NCBI GenBank assembly: GCA_000310025.1
Contig: FN649737.1
Span: 1,265,367 to 1,329,366 of the forward strand
Length of the DNA: 64,000 nucleotides
From: Ectocarpus siliculosus
Lineage: Eukaryota > Sar > Phaeophyceae > Ectocarpales > Ectocarpaceae
Direction: 5' to 3'
Below are positions 12,801 through 23,749 of the stretch, piece after piece (position 1 is the first letter of the stretch; every line of letters starts with the position of its first letter). Position numbers and translations under genes: made by a program. The notes below the pieces were generated by a model. That model did no database searches. It worked only from the letters and a program-made list of their open reading frames with translations, and was not told the DNA's origin.

Positions 12801-14335
12801 ATGCCTCTCGCTTTATAGCTCACATCAATATGGCCTGCATCGCCCTATGAGTATGGTGTGGTTTGGTTTGGTTGTCTTGTGCGGAAATGTTTGTCTTAGA
12901 TTGTGTTCCACGATGCCGCAGGTCACACCCGACGTCTCGGGAATCATCCGCCACGGTTTTGCCTCTCCTCCGCGCGTGACGCAGGGATGGAGTAGTTCTG
13001 ATCCGGTTGCATGCATATGTAATACATGCCCGTCCTTCGTTCGTGCTCGCTGAACCTTCTTCCGTACTGTATTGCTTGTGGTTTTGCGCTATCGGCTCAG
13101 GTGGGCGAGGTGTACGCTCCACACGCGCTCCCCATGTTTCGCGAGGAGCAGAACTCCAAGAAGCGGAAGGAGAGGAGCGACAGGAAGGACCCCGTTCGAA
13201 GCAAGAAGCCCGATCCTCCGGTGAGAGAGGAGATGCAACAACCCTCGGCTTGCTTTTGGTTCATGTTCGGGTCCCGGTTGAGGGTTGCTGCCCTGCTTGG
13301 TGCGCGGAAGTCAGTTGATGTTGCCTCCGAGACTTGAGTAGCTTCGGTGGGCTGGTGAGCATGCAAATGCGACTGAGCGCAAAGGGGTTGCAATAGGCAT
13401 GTGGCTTGAAAGGGCTCAAGCACGAGAGTTCGTCCAACAGCAGTGTTGACGCGGGAGAGCGCCCTCGCTCTCGTTTTTCAGGACCATCCTGGAATATTAG
13501 ATGACATGTTGCCTTTGGGTTCCTATATTCAAGCTCTACGGAACACTCCAGTTTCGTCTTCACGGTGCACGAGGGTGCGCACCGACAACTGTGGTTGCAT
13601 AAGAGTTTGCAACCACTCGATACTAACCGTGTAAGAATCCCCCTCGACAACCTATTGGCTCATCCCTCGTGTGCGCCCTTTAAAATTATTCTGTACTTGA
13701 TTCAGATGCCCGGCCGCGGCGTGCAGGGACGCATCAGCTCGTCCAACAATTTCCACCAATACGTCCTCAAGGAACATCTTGTCTCTCAGAAGAACCTGCT
13801 TCACGAGGTACGATCGCCGTTCTATCTTTCTCGCTGGAACGTAAACCCCCCGCCCGGCGATTCTGAGCATGAGTTGTTGTTGCTAACGTAGTGGAAGAGC
13901 CGAGCCAGGGAAGTCTTGGGTCCTTATTTTCTTGTCGCTCTACAATGGATGCTCTTCGAGGCATAGAGCTTTCACGCCGTACAGCAGTAGGCACGCGATA
14001 TTGCGCGGTACTGTCTTCGTCAAGGTCGACAAAATGGACACCGTTGTGAATATTCCGTCTTTAACTGGGTAGTTCTGGTTGCTTTAAACGTTTGGTGGCT
14101 CGTATCCTCTGTTACATTACTACACCCCCTGACACTGCTCGGTTAACACTGCTGCTGACCCCAGGACCCCCGCGAAGAGCTGCTCAAATACGAGGCGGAG
14201 ACCAAGGACGAGAAGGAGTATCTCGGGTCGGCCTACGAGAAATCTCAGCCCGAGGGTGGTGGAATGTTCCACAGAACGCTGGAGCAAGAGGAGGAAGACT
14301 TCAAGGAAGAGCAAAGAAAGCTCTTGGACTCGTGA
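6870..14335 (+). CDS. WDR70-type WD40 protein with N-terminal FHA domain (12 exons, about 918 aa)
   Basis: Exons: 6870-7228, 7739-8744, 9047-9193, 9491-9550, 9936-10091, 10321-10485, 10895-11038, 11857-11989, 12502-12695, 13101-13220, 13706-13807, 14165-14335. All phases join. Residues 45-125 form an FHA phosphothreonine-binding domain with GR (51-52), SRRH (67-70) and DLGSTHGTYVNG (85-96), closing in exon 2 with YVFRL. A basic linker and a poly-Glu tract (about 380-405) lead to WD40 repeats. These match WDR70 throughout: GHHKGVTALALDRAGGRVATG, VKLFDFGGMDKR, DMASTKGHV-type NMASTKGHVTRV, LLATRAMDDTVKLWDIRK, YAPHALPMFRE and a DPREELLKY tail. WDR70 in animals and fungi is a CUL4-DDB1-linked factor in histone H2B ubiquitylation and DNA repair, and lacks FHA. 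The exon 7 acceptor (ATCAAG) has a poor pyrimidine tract. Family call is secure; the function of the fusion is inferred. Confidence 0.9.
7664..7716 (+). repeat. CT-rich microsatellite in intron 1 of the FHA-WDR70 gene
   Basis: Imperfect (CT)n/(TCTG) run lying directly upstream of the exon 2 acceptor (TTCTCCAG at 7731-7738), so it doubles as an extended polypyrimidine tract. Confidence 0.85.
8519..8597 (+). repeat. GAG trinucleotide repeat encoding a poly-Glu tract
   Basis: About 20 near-perfect GAG/GAA codons inside exon 2 of the FHA-WDR70 gene give an uninterrupted acidic tract between the FHA linker and the WD40 propeller. Such runs are prone to length change by slippage. The opposite strand reads as a poly-Leu frame, which is a shadow. 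Confidence 0.9.
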
Positions 14336-14939
14336 TTATGTGCACGTAGCCTGTAGAATGTTGTGCGTTAGAGTGTGCTCCCCTCGGGCTGTTTAAGAAG
14401 GAAAATAAGGAAATATACGGGTGTAATCGCAATTGGCTTGACGGAGATCTGCGTCTACCCGGACGATGGGTCCCTCTTTTTCGGCCTGTTGGATATCGAT
14501 GCTCACTGACGTGCTGACGGATGGAAGTACTCCCGTTTTGAGTTCGAAACTCACGCTAGCAAATACCAGCTGAAGAGTTTCAGGTGCTGTGGCAAATGCG
14601 GTGTGTGGGCATTTCTCTTCGGCGATACGGAGCGTCCCGAGGGGCGCTTTGGTGGAGTGCACAATCTTAACTCTTTCATGATAGTCACGGCAATATACGT
14701 GACATGCACCAACGATAACACACAGAAAGACGTAGACATATGTGGCTCGCCAAGATTTTCGCGGCCTTTTATGACCCAGCGTGTGGACTACAGGACCACA
14801 CTACGCCGTAGAAATAGCACGAAAAAATGCCAACGTCGAGCTGAGCTTCTTCCATACATAAACGCCTCCACGCAGAACCATGGATATATTTCCTCGCAAT
14901 TGCTTGGTCTAACGTGGTTGACACACTGTCATCCTCCTT
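14336..14939. other. Convergent intergenic region between FHA-WDR70 and Derlin
   Basis: The + gene ends at 14335 and the - gene ends at 14940, leaving about 600 bases for both 3' UTRs. I see no gene and no strong polyadenylation motif. Confidence 0.5.
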
Positions 14940-17900
14940 CTACGAACAGCCCCCGTCGGCTGTAGGGAAATCTGGTACTGGTCTAGCTTTGCCGCCACCC
15001 TTCTTGCTGCCGCTCGATCCCGATTTGGAGGTCCCTCTGGTCTTGCTCTTGCTGGCCGTCTTTTTGCCGGCGCCAATTTTTCGTCCCCGTGGTGCTGCGG
15101 GTTCGTCTGGCGTCTCCATGAAGTTAGGGTTGTCCCCACCGTCCAAGCGCCTCTTCATCCACCCTGGAGCTCCCAGACGACGCTTGGCCCCCATCAGCGG
15201 GTGCACCACAGTGAAGAAGTGGTACACGTGACCGCACAAGATCCCCACGAAATGAGGAATGGCTGCCAACGGGCTCCCCTCCGCCTGGAGCACTGCGGCT
15301 GTTGGTGCGTTCATGTACACGATAAACATTGCAGCGCCCAAGGGTTTACGTTAAAAGCTGGGCACGTATTCTACAAACAAGCCACAGCACTGCTACGAGA
15401 GATTGTAGGTTCCGAACAAAGGACTGAAAACCGAGGAATGGTTCTGTGCTGATCTTGGATCCAGCATCCGGTTCCCGAATTTTACGTATGGATCCCAATG
15501 CACACAGTTGTTAAACTCGCGCGCGCCTTAGAAGCTCTACTACTGTACTATCGCAGATCTTGTCAAAAGTTCCCCCACGTTCATGACGGCCGTTGGCGGG
15601 TGCAAACCCATTCCAGTTGTGTAACCCTCCTCTTCTACCGCACCAAAAAGGTGTTTGGATTAGACGGTATTTACACAGCTATGAGGAATCGACTCGTTGA
15701 GTATGACCATCGTCACAAGTATGATAACCGTCGGCCCAACTCCCCCATGTCTCACCTCCCATTTGTGCGAACGGCAGCGTCCACATAGGAATCCTGAGGA
15801 ACTGGAACTGCACGGCCCCTAAAGGATCCATCCTGAGAAAAAGTAAAAAGAAGCAATAACCAGGCGAGATATGACGGTGCTGTCGGCACACCAGTACAGC
15901 AACGGAAACTGCAGCAACCTACTTGTACAATGTTCCGATTGGCAACCCGTCTACCGCAATGAACCAAAGCGACGATCGTGAGGCACGGAAGGCACTGGAA
16001 ATGCAGAGAAGGGTGCCAGCGATGTGGCTCTAGCCCACCAGCGCGCATGGATCATTTGTTGCGCACAACTGGGGGAGTCCACACTACGTGTGCTCGAGCA
16101 TGTCTTCCCCGAAGACACCCCCACAGCCACAACATCGACACCTATGATACCCCGACCCCTCTCACTTGAATGATTACGAAAATATTCGCGCATATAAGCT
16201 ACTAAAGCAAAATGCAGTACTGTACATGTTTCTGCTGGCAGGACTGGATTGGCTCACCTCGCAGACACGTACGTATGCGCAGCCACCATGGAGGTGGACA
16301 ACAACGGCATGCCAATCAATGGCCCCAAGAACAGCAGCAAAGAGCCCTTGAATTATCAACACACCGGCAGCAGCACAATCGACGGGGTTAATTCCCGAGA
16401 GGAATGCTCACCAACGGTGTTCAGTGAGATATGCATAGGTCCATCGGACAAGTTGAACGGATTCTCGAACGACTAGTCAAGACCGGCGTGTGTTTCGCGT
16501 GATGAGGGTGTTCCCATCTGAGCTGGGGTTCTAAGCATACTTGGGTTACACTACCGTTGGACGTCATGCGAATGAGTACAACTTTGTAAACCTGACCACG
16601 AACAACACATACTCTCTCCCGATGATAGGTACGGGAAGGATGCGCCGCCGTCATAATATTGTACCTACAACGTGTTAGGACATTAGACTCCCAAATATGT
16701 ACATCGTACATAGTCCAACCGACACAAGGCGCCACATGCTCCAAGCTTACACAGGCAATCAGTGCGCGCAGCCTTGTCACACCATCTGACACTTTATCCC
16801 TGGGGGCAACATTGAATCTCTCACCACGACGAGGAGGAATATTACTTGCTCCGCCGTCCCGCTAACCAGTTCCAACCGAGTGCCGTGTTGTGTCAGGAAG
16901 TACACGTTCGTCAGCCAGCTCATCGACAGAGGCCCGAGGTAGACGAGCGACGTGAGAGGCCGCCACAGCTCCAATCCCTTCAAGGGACGATGTGACAGCG
17001 GGAAAAACAATGTAAGGTGGTCGATTTTCCACGGGGCGAACGTCGACATGCCGTGGCAACGGTACGACGAGAACCCCAAAAGCTGCTTTACTATCACTGA
17101 CAACGATAGCCTTGAAAATGGGTACCCTAAGGTGGTATGCCCCCGCTTGCTTCAAGCAGAGAGTGGCGAGAGCGTTGCGCAATGCCCCCGCAACACGTCA
17201 ATAAAATAGGCAAGAGCGCCATGATCATGGTGTACTTCGTATGTCTGTATTTCTCAAGTTAAGCTTACTTTATAACCAAAAGCCGAGCGAACCGCGTTGG
17301 GTTGAATACACCCGACCGAAAATCTCGGCGATCACGTTCACATCCGATTCCCTTCCAATGGGAGTCTCCGAGTCACCTTCACAGTCCTTCCCCAATCCAT
17401 GGAAAAGGTGTTGCCCGAGTCGATGGCCTTACCGACGGATACGTCCACCGCGGTGATGACCATCAGCAAAAGGACGTATGCTCGTGTTGCCGGTGGCATC
17501 TGCAGTGCGATGGAGTGCAGAGCGCGCACAACATAGGGGAGACGGTGCCGCCGGAGTCGGAACCAACTAGCGCCAAAGTGGAAACAAACACATCGTCCGT
17601 GCCTTGGGGGCAAACACAATCGAAGGAAAACACCCTATGCAACCAACAACATAATGCGGAAACAAAAAAATCGAGAGAGTTTGATGCCGACTCGCACTCT
17701 TCGCAATAATCGATACAGCCCTACATTTTTGAAGACTCCCGTCAGAGCCGACAGAGCCCCAGGTCCTGCGTCCGCGTCGTCGTTCTCATCCGCGTCATCG
17801 TCCTCGTCGTCTGCTTTCACCGTAGCACGTTTCACCCCTCCCCTCAGCCGCGCCACCTGCAAAAACAACACAAATCCTCACTGGTCGTCTTACTGAGATG

Positions 17901-19641
17901 TCACGTCATGTATCCGGAAGACTTTCTAACAAACATCAAGGGCGGTCGGAGGAACTACGTAATACCTCTCAGCGGGTTCATGCTCTTCGAGCCCAAGCCG
18001 AAAACTTCGTGTCGTAAAAAAACCGATTGCGTGGAGTTAGCAACATGCTTCAATCCAAAGAGCGCACTTGAACCGGTTCTCACATGGCCCAATACGGACG
18101 CAACGCTGAGCAAGCAGATACCTCGACCAACTCACCAGGTCCAAGGACAAGTGCTTCCTATGCAAACCCACTCTGGATGGGTGTGAATCGCGCCGCCGTG
18201 TCCACACCTACAGGCACAAGCGAGAGAAGGTCGAGCATCGGCGGGGGAGAGGTGCGGTTACTGTTGTTCGGCAAACAGCACATGGCCGTACGCGTTAACC
18301 GTCCTAGTACCTAGTCCCTCCGCAAAAAATGTCGCAAAAATGTCTGTCATCCATTGGTCGAGGGGCTACAGTTCCTCCAAAGAATCTGAGCTCCTTGCCA
18401 GACGAAGGGTGACTTGGCTTCAGTATGAAAAGTGTCCCCAAAACACGTGGGGACACTTTTCATACTGAAGCTAAGTCAGCATTTTTTCCAGTACCAGGCG
18501 ATGTACAGTTTTACGACCTAGGGGGCACGCGGGTTGGGAGATGTGTACAGCAGGTCAAGAGGCCCGGGACAGGTACAACACACAGCATATCACACAGCGT
18601 ACCACCTCAGCCAAGCATGATAAACCAAAGGTTCTCCGTGCGTTGTACACAGCGGAGCCTACGGTGGCCACAGTGCGGTTCGGCATTTTACTGCTGTGTC
18701 CCCAAAGTGTCCTCATTTGGGCTTCCAGTACTAGGAGGGTTAAGACGCCAACAGCAAAGGGACACAGTCTGGCGTGTCCATCGATGGATGCGTTGACCAA
18801 CTCCTGATGTGTTATTAGGATTAAACAGAACTTTCGTTTCTGCCTGCCGGTACATGGTAGCAGCAGATAAGCTGGAACCCACGAGACTGTAGACTACGCC
18901 TGCTGCTCTTTGGCTCATCGGCCGTTCTGTGTCGTACTGTATGCATACACTACACAGCAGTAGTAGTGCTATACATGCACCATCCGTTGCTGAAGAACTA
19001 TCATGGGAGCATAGGTGTGAGGGCGTGCTGTACAGCCATTGTGAGAAAACGTGCGCAACAGGGTGCAAGAAGTGGCCACTGCTGTACTGCTGTAGTGCCT
19101 CTCAGCAACACCACCGCCATCATACCGGATGGACCCAGCTAGATACACTTGCTTCCCGTGGGTTTGGTGTCCTCGAAAACGACACGTGTCCCACTCTTTA
19201 TGTATGGAAGCTGTGTGCGCGGCACTAGTGTGTAAACACCGACGACACCGACTGCTGTCGATAAATGTGGGGGTAACAACACACAAAGCAGCAACCCTAG
19301 CAGTGTACCCGGAAGGCGTGGTCAAGACGACGAAATGAACATTCTCGGTACGTCCAGCGCGCAGCAGCGGCAGCGGCCGGTCTACAACGTATCTACGCGT
19401 GGACAACTTGCACAACCGCACGTTACCCGTAAGCTTCCCCTTGTGCCTACCGCGCCCATACACCGATCTCTACATCTAGACTATGCTTCCCCCTTGAAGT
19501 GTCATATTTGATACAACTCACTGAACTGATCGCTGGCGGTCTTGCTCCGGCAGTATTTATTCCCAAGGACCCGTCCGCCACGCTCGCTAATGATGCCACT
19601 AGGAGCAGGGGCGTCAACGCCAGCGGAGAAGCGGCTCTCAT
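14940..19641 (-). CDS. Derlin-family protein with N-terminal signal peptide, candidate periplastid (symbiont-type) Derlin (about 350 aa)
   Basis: Exons, 5' to 3' on the - strand: 19641-19522, 17856-17725, 17499-17377, 16977-16825, 16346-16258, 15832-15756, 15298-14940, all phase-consistent. Residues 1-24 (MRAASPLALTPLLLVASLAS) are a signal peptide ending at a TCA|GTGAGT donor. Next come RLRGG and an acidic stretch (about 52-70). The Derlin core starts at residue 85 (MPPATRAYV), with LELWRPLTSLVYLG, NVYFLTQHGTRLE, a GPLIGMPLLSTSM segment, LRIPMWTLPFAQM and GILCGHVYHFF (250-260), i.e. the rhomboid-like membrane core ending in the conserved GH. A Lys/Ser-rich C-terminal tail follows. Derlins form retrotranslocation channels in ERAD. 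In heterokonts a second, signal-peptide-bearing Derlin acts in the SELMA importer of the plastid's second membrane. The N-terminus and divergent core favour that type. The first two exons rest on phase and splice fit only. Confidence 0.72.
18411..18477. repeat. 30-bp perfect-stem hairpin with 7-nt loop
   Basis: Left arm 18411-18440 and right arm 18448-18477 are reverse complements over 30 bp except for one position (GCC versus GCT near the base, which would still wobble-pair in RNA), separated by AAACACG. It lies in intron 1 of the Derlin gene. The shape fits a small foldback element or a short-hairpin RNA precursor. No flanking target-site duplication was found. Confidence 0.85.
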
Positions 19642-20040
19642 GATCAGGATCACCGGCCGTTGCTTGGTGCCAACAACGGACAACCACAATTCCCGTTCAG
19701 TTCCAGGAGCAGCAACAGCAGCAGAAGAAATCCGGGTCTGTAGTGCATGCAGGAACTGCAGTACACCTCGAACGCTGGCACCTTCGCCAGTGACGAGCAG
19801 CGGTAGAGACTGCCAGCCAGTTTCCTGGCACAGCAGACAGCACACATGCACGCCGCACGCCGATTGAGCCCCCCCACGCCCCCCACCCCATTCCTCACTG
19901 GACCCCTGGACAACGGTTTGTAACGAGGCGTGGTCTCAGCGGGAGATTCGGTCATGTATGCGAGCATGTATTAGTGTCACACAGAGGCGGTCAGCGGCCA
20001 GCGAGGGCGAATCGTTGTACGTTGTACACCTGGCTTGGAG
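19642..20040. promoter_or_regulatory. Divergent promoter region, Derlin (-) / ferredoxin (+)
   Basis: 399 bases separate the start codons of two divergently transcribed genes whose products are both predicted for the plastid or its surrounding membranes. I see no cl TATA box. Both 5' UTRs must lie inside this interval, so shared control is possible but only inferred. Confidence 0.4.
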
Positions 20041-23000
20041 ATGAGGGTTGTACGCATCGCAATCGGTGGACTCTGCATGCTTGACTTGACTTCAGGGTTT
20101 GTGTTTCCTGCTCCTGCTGTTTCTACATGTAGGCGCGCTAGGATGTCCAGCAGCCCTCTGCGTGCTGCCAATGACGTCAAGGTCACGGTTGAAGGTGTGG
20201 TACGGACAGTGGCATTAGAGGAAGGCGTTTCGATCCTGGACGGCCTTGAAGCGCATGACATCGACGCCCCTCACTCTTGCCGTTCTGGCCTGTGCACCGA
20301 GTAAGTGTGTGTGGTGTTCAGTCAATCCACTTTGCCGGTATGCGTGCTGTTGTAGCTAAGCGAGGACTACTGTATACGCGTATGATAATGATAGGTTCCA
20401 GCAATGCCACGAAGTGTGTGCAGAACTCACCGACGGCAGCATGTCATCTAGAGCCGCGGGGTTCATATGGCTTGGCCTCCATCAAGCCCCAACCTTTCCT
20501 TCATTTGTTGCCAATCTGAACCTGCTCCGAGGTTGATGTACTCTGCACACGATGCCCGACCTGGACAAAACACGCCCCGTGTATCGGTTTCTCGCGGACG
20601 CCTGTTGACGTTTTTGAGGTTATGATTCAATTAATGGTCTCCATTTGATTTCATACGGGATGCCATGCTACTATCTCGCGACCGGGCAGCCTAGTTCCTA
20701 CGTGTGTGTCATTACATAGTTTCGGCTACATACTCCGCTGTGACGAGATGTGACGATCTCTGATGCGGGTTCAGTGTGGAGCTAAATAGTAGTCCGACCA
20801 CTGTGTGCAGGTTGGGGCCGCTTCTCTTCTTCACTCTGTTTCCTTCCTTATCCTTCCTTTCTCTCTCAATCGCTCGCTATAGCTCACTCCCAGGCAACAC
20901 CAGGGAACACCGGGCAACACTGAGCAAGGTGGAACGCTTGCACATCGCTTGCTACTGCTAGTAACCATTGTACTGCTACCTTCCTAAAGTCGGAATACTA
21001 GAAACCTGGGCAGGTGGTCGGGATATTTCTGAAAGATATACCCGCTCAGATGGTATCTTAGTCCAAGGGCCCAAATACCATAACACTAGCCCATCCTGAG
21101 GGGATATATACGCAGAGGCTAGAACATGAAGAGGGGGAAATAACAATCCATCTGAAGCATCAACTCTAGACTCGAGGATACGGAGCCTCACAAACCTCTC
21201 CCGCACCTCTACGTGGATTTCAAGAGAGCTACGCTCTCGGCTAGCAAAAGGGCAGAATAGAATCAAGGGGAAACTGGGGCAAGCAGCGTGTAGGCTGACA
21301 GTGGCTATGAAAGCTGAGCAAAGAAGTGCGGAAAGCGTCCGAAGCTAAAATCAGGGGCAGAGCTACATAAGCAAGCAAATAAAGAGAAAAAAGTCGGGGG
21401 CTCTATCGATTGCAAGAGGGCCACGAAGAACGACGGTGTGACGCCAGGATAGTCCCGAATACGCAAGAAAAGCACGAGAAGATGCTCAACCTAATACCAA
21501 AAAGCAGAAGAAGCAAAAATACTCAGAGACAGTGGCGCAGCGGGAGCGGGCTAGAAAGCAAGAGAGTAACTACGGTGCTCCGCTTGCGGTCCAATAAAAA
21601 TGGGGGGCGACAAACGGGCGGCGGTTGTCGGAGCGGACGCTGAAATATAAAAAATTAGAACAATAGGGGGGGTGGACAAGACCAAAGGTCAACAGAACTC
21701 TCAAAAGCTCAAAACGGGGGCGTCGACAGTAGATGTCGTGAGCTCCGGGGGTCAACAGTATAAGACGCAAGCTACGGGGGAGCAACAATAATTAGTGCTC
21801 GCAGGAGCTCAAAGGAGTGGCGTAAGAAAAACATAACATGGGCTATGGGGGAAACGCAGGCAGTATGGTCGCCGTCTCGGAAGGAAGGATTTGCTGTTTG
21901 GTTCATACAAGCAGTTTACAGTACACAACAGTAGAGTTGCGACGAATTTGAATCGTGTGCATAATGTCTGTTGATTGTACCATGTAGTTTACAGGGTTAG
22001 ACCAGGGGTGAAAAGCGCGTGGCTTGTCAAGCACAATTTTATGCCAGCGTTCTGCTAAACTCGCAAAACTGACGCTTCAAACCTGACCAGGACAGCGGGC
22101 TGTCCCAGTGACAAAGATTGTGCCAGTGTTGTGGAATATCCGCCGGAAACGTGTTCGATTCCAAAATGAGTGCGTTAACATCGATGATCTCACGTTCCTT
22201 ATAGACCATGTCGGGCTTTGCTCACTGGATAAGCTGCCGGTTGGAGCACAACGTCATTATCACACGGCTTCTTACAACAAATTCGTTCGCCAGGTGTGCA
22301 GCCATGGTTACAGCCAATCTTGACAATGTCAAGCTAGAGGCGGCAGTACTGGACCCGGAAATTTCTGCGAGAGGCTTTGTGCTGACGTGCTCTTCGACCG
22401 TGGCTGGACCTGGAGTGGAGCTGGAACTGGGTGTAGGGGACAAGATGTATGAGGTCCGTGTTTCTTGCTGAGTTCGAAGTACGACACTACAGTAAATGCC
22501 AGTACTCAGAGTCGCCCTGCTACTACCATATCGATCCAGACCGCCGTTGTTGTCCCCAGCTGTTGTCTTGCATCGACACTTTCATACCCATTTGAAACTA
22601 ATAGGTTATTGTTCGATTTCGCCAAGCAATTTGCGCAACCTACTAAATCCTGTTAGGCAGAGCTGTACCCATCTGGCGAATGAGAATTTCTGTTTGAGTC
22701 GCAAGATGGCGTGTCACCACCGGACTGGTATTCCTTTTTCGAGGTGCATTCGAAAACGATCTCATGAAACAATCTCATAGCCTCAGGCAAACACATCTCG
22801 AAACGCACTAGGACAGAGCTCGGGCGACCTGTTTTTCCTTATCCCTTACTTCGTACTCTAAGAGAATTGAACCGATTCGTTAGAAAAGCACGAGGAAACA
22901 AATCAGCGGCGGCTCTGTACCACTCTGGGGCGATGTGCGCCTCACATCGCGTTGGAATGTTGGCACCTCAAAAGGTCCTTTTTTATTTTAGACAGAACTC

Positions 23001-23749
23001 GGGCGAGTAGTTTCCCGTGCCCCTTGCTTCCTGCTGTAGACACCTGTCAACGAAACTCTGACTTGATGTATCCCAAACCCACCTGTCTATTTTACCATGA
23101 CAACCTGACTCGCATCCACCCAAGAACCCCCGTAAAGACACAACAAATCACTGCACAACACTTCAGTGACGAATGGACTTGCCAGTAGTGTGTAAACACG
23201 GAAGTCTCTCTCTCCCTCTCTCTATCTCTCTCTCTCTCCCTCTCTTTCTCCCGCCCTCTCTGCAGCACGCTGTCACCGTTCGCCCAACCATCCTCTTCCC
23301 CGACATTAACAAACATATTCATGTTTTTGTCATGACCTTTAAGAAAGAACGAGCGGTATCAGGTTTAAGAACACCCGCGCCGGAGTGTTCCCAACACCTT
23401 GACCATCAATACTGCCTACATCGCAAAACTACCAGCACCTCCTCCGTTTGTATTCGTACAAAATGGTGCAGGAAGAGGGTAAGAGAGCGGGGTGGAGAGA
23501 GAAGGGGTGGGAAGGGGGGTGACGTCGGACATGCCTCACACTACACTGTCCAAAGCGTTATTGCGCAACAGGTACGCGTTCGCCAGATGTTAGTTATCTT
23601 CTTCCACATCTGTTGTTCACGTCATCTCCGTACTTTTTGCCCGCGTTCTTCAGGCGCAGTACGGTGAATTGGTGCAAGGCCACAACGATGCACAAGAAGC
23701 CAAACCTGGGAAGTGGAATCTTCCTTTTCCCGACGTTTCAGGCGCATGA
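20041..23749 (+). CDS. Plastid [2Fe-2S] ferredoxin, FDC-like (3 exons, about 171 aa)
   Basis: Exons 20041-20300, 22294-22453, 23654-23749; phases 2 then 0. The N-terminus MRVVRIAIGGLCMLDLTSGF is a signal peptide with Phe at the predicted cleavage site (SG|FVFPAP), the heterokont plastid address. The mature protein is a plant-type ferredoxin with cluster ligands Cys80, Cys85, Cys88 and Cys119 (CX4CX2C then LTC). The segments LDPEISARGFVLTC, GPGVELELGVGDKMYE and AQYGELV resemble the C-terminally extended FDC2 class rather than photosynthetic PetF. It should carry single electrons from photosystem I to a so far unknown acceptor. The start ATG at 20041 is preferred over an in-frame TTG six bases upstream. 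The exon 2 donor GAG|GTCCGT is weak, but exon 3 completes the family's YE-QYG motif exactly. Intron 1 is about 2 kb and contains a purine-rich stretch. Confidence 0.85.
21280..21860 (+). repeat. Purine-rich stretch in ferredoxin intron 1
   Basis: The + strand is dominated by A and G, with repeated phrases such as GCTACGGGGG, GCTATGGGGG and AAGCACGAGAAG. The short frames inside give only Lys/Arg/Gly-rich low-complexity peptides. It may be a mobile-element remnant; nothing identifiable. Confidence 0.3.
23205..23262 (+). repeat. CT-rich microsatellite
   Basis: Imperfect (CT)n run in intron 2 of the ferredoxin gene, about 390 bases upstream of the exon 3 acceptor, so not part of that splice signal. 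Confidence 0.85.
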
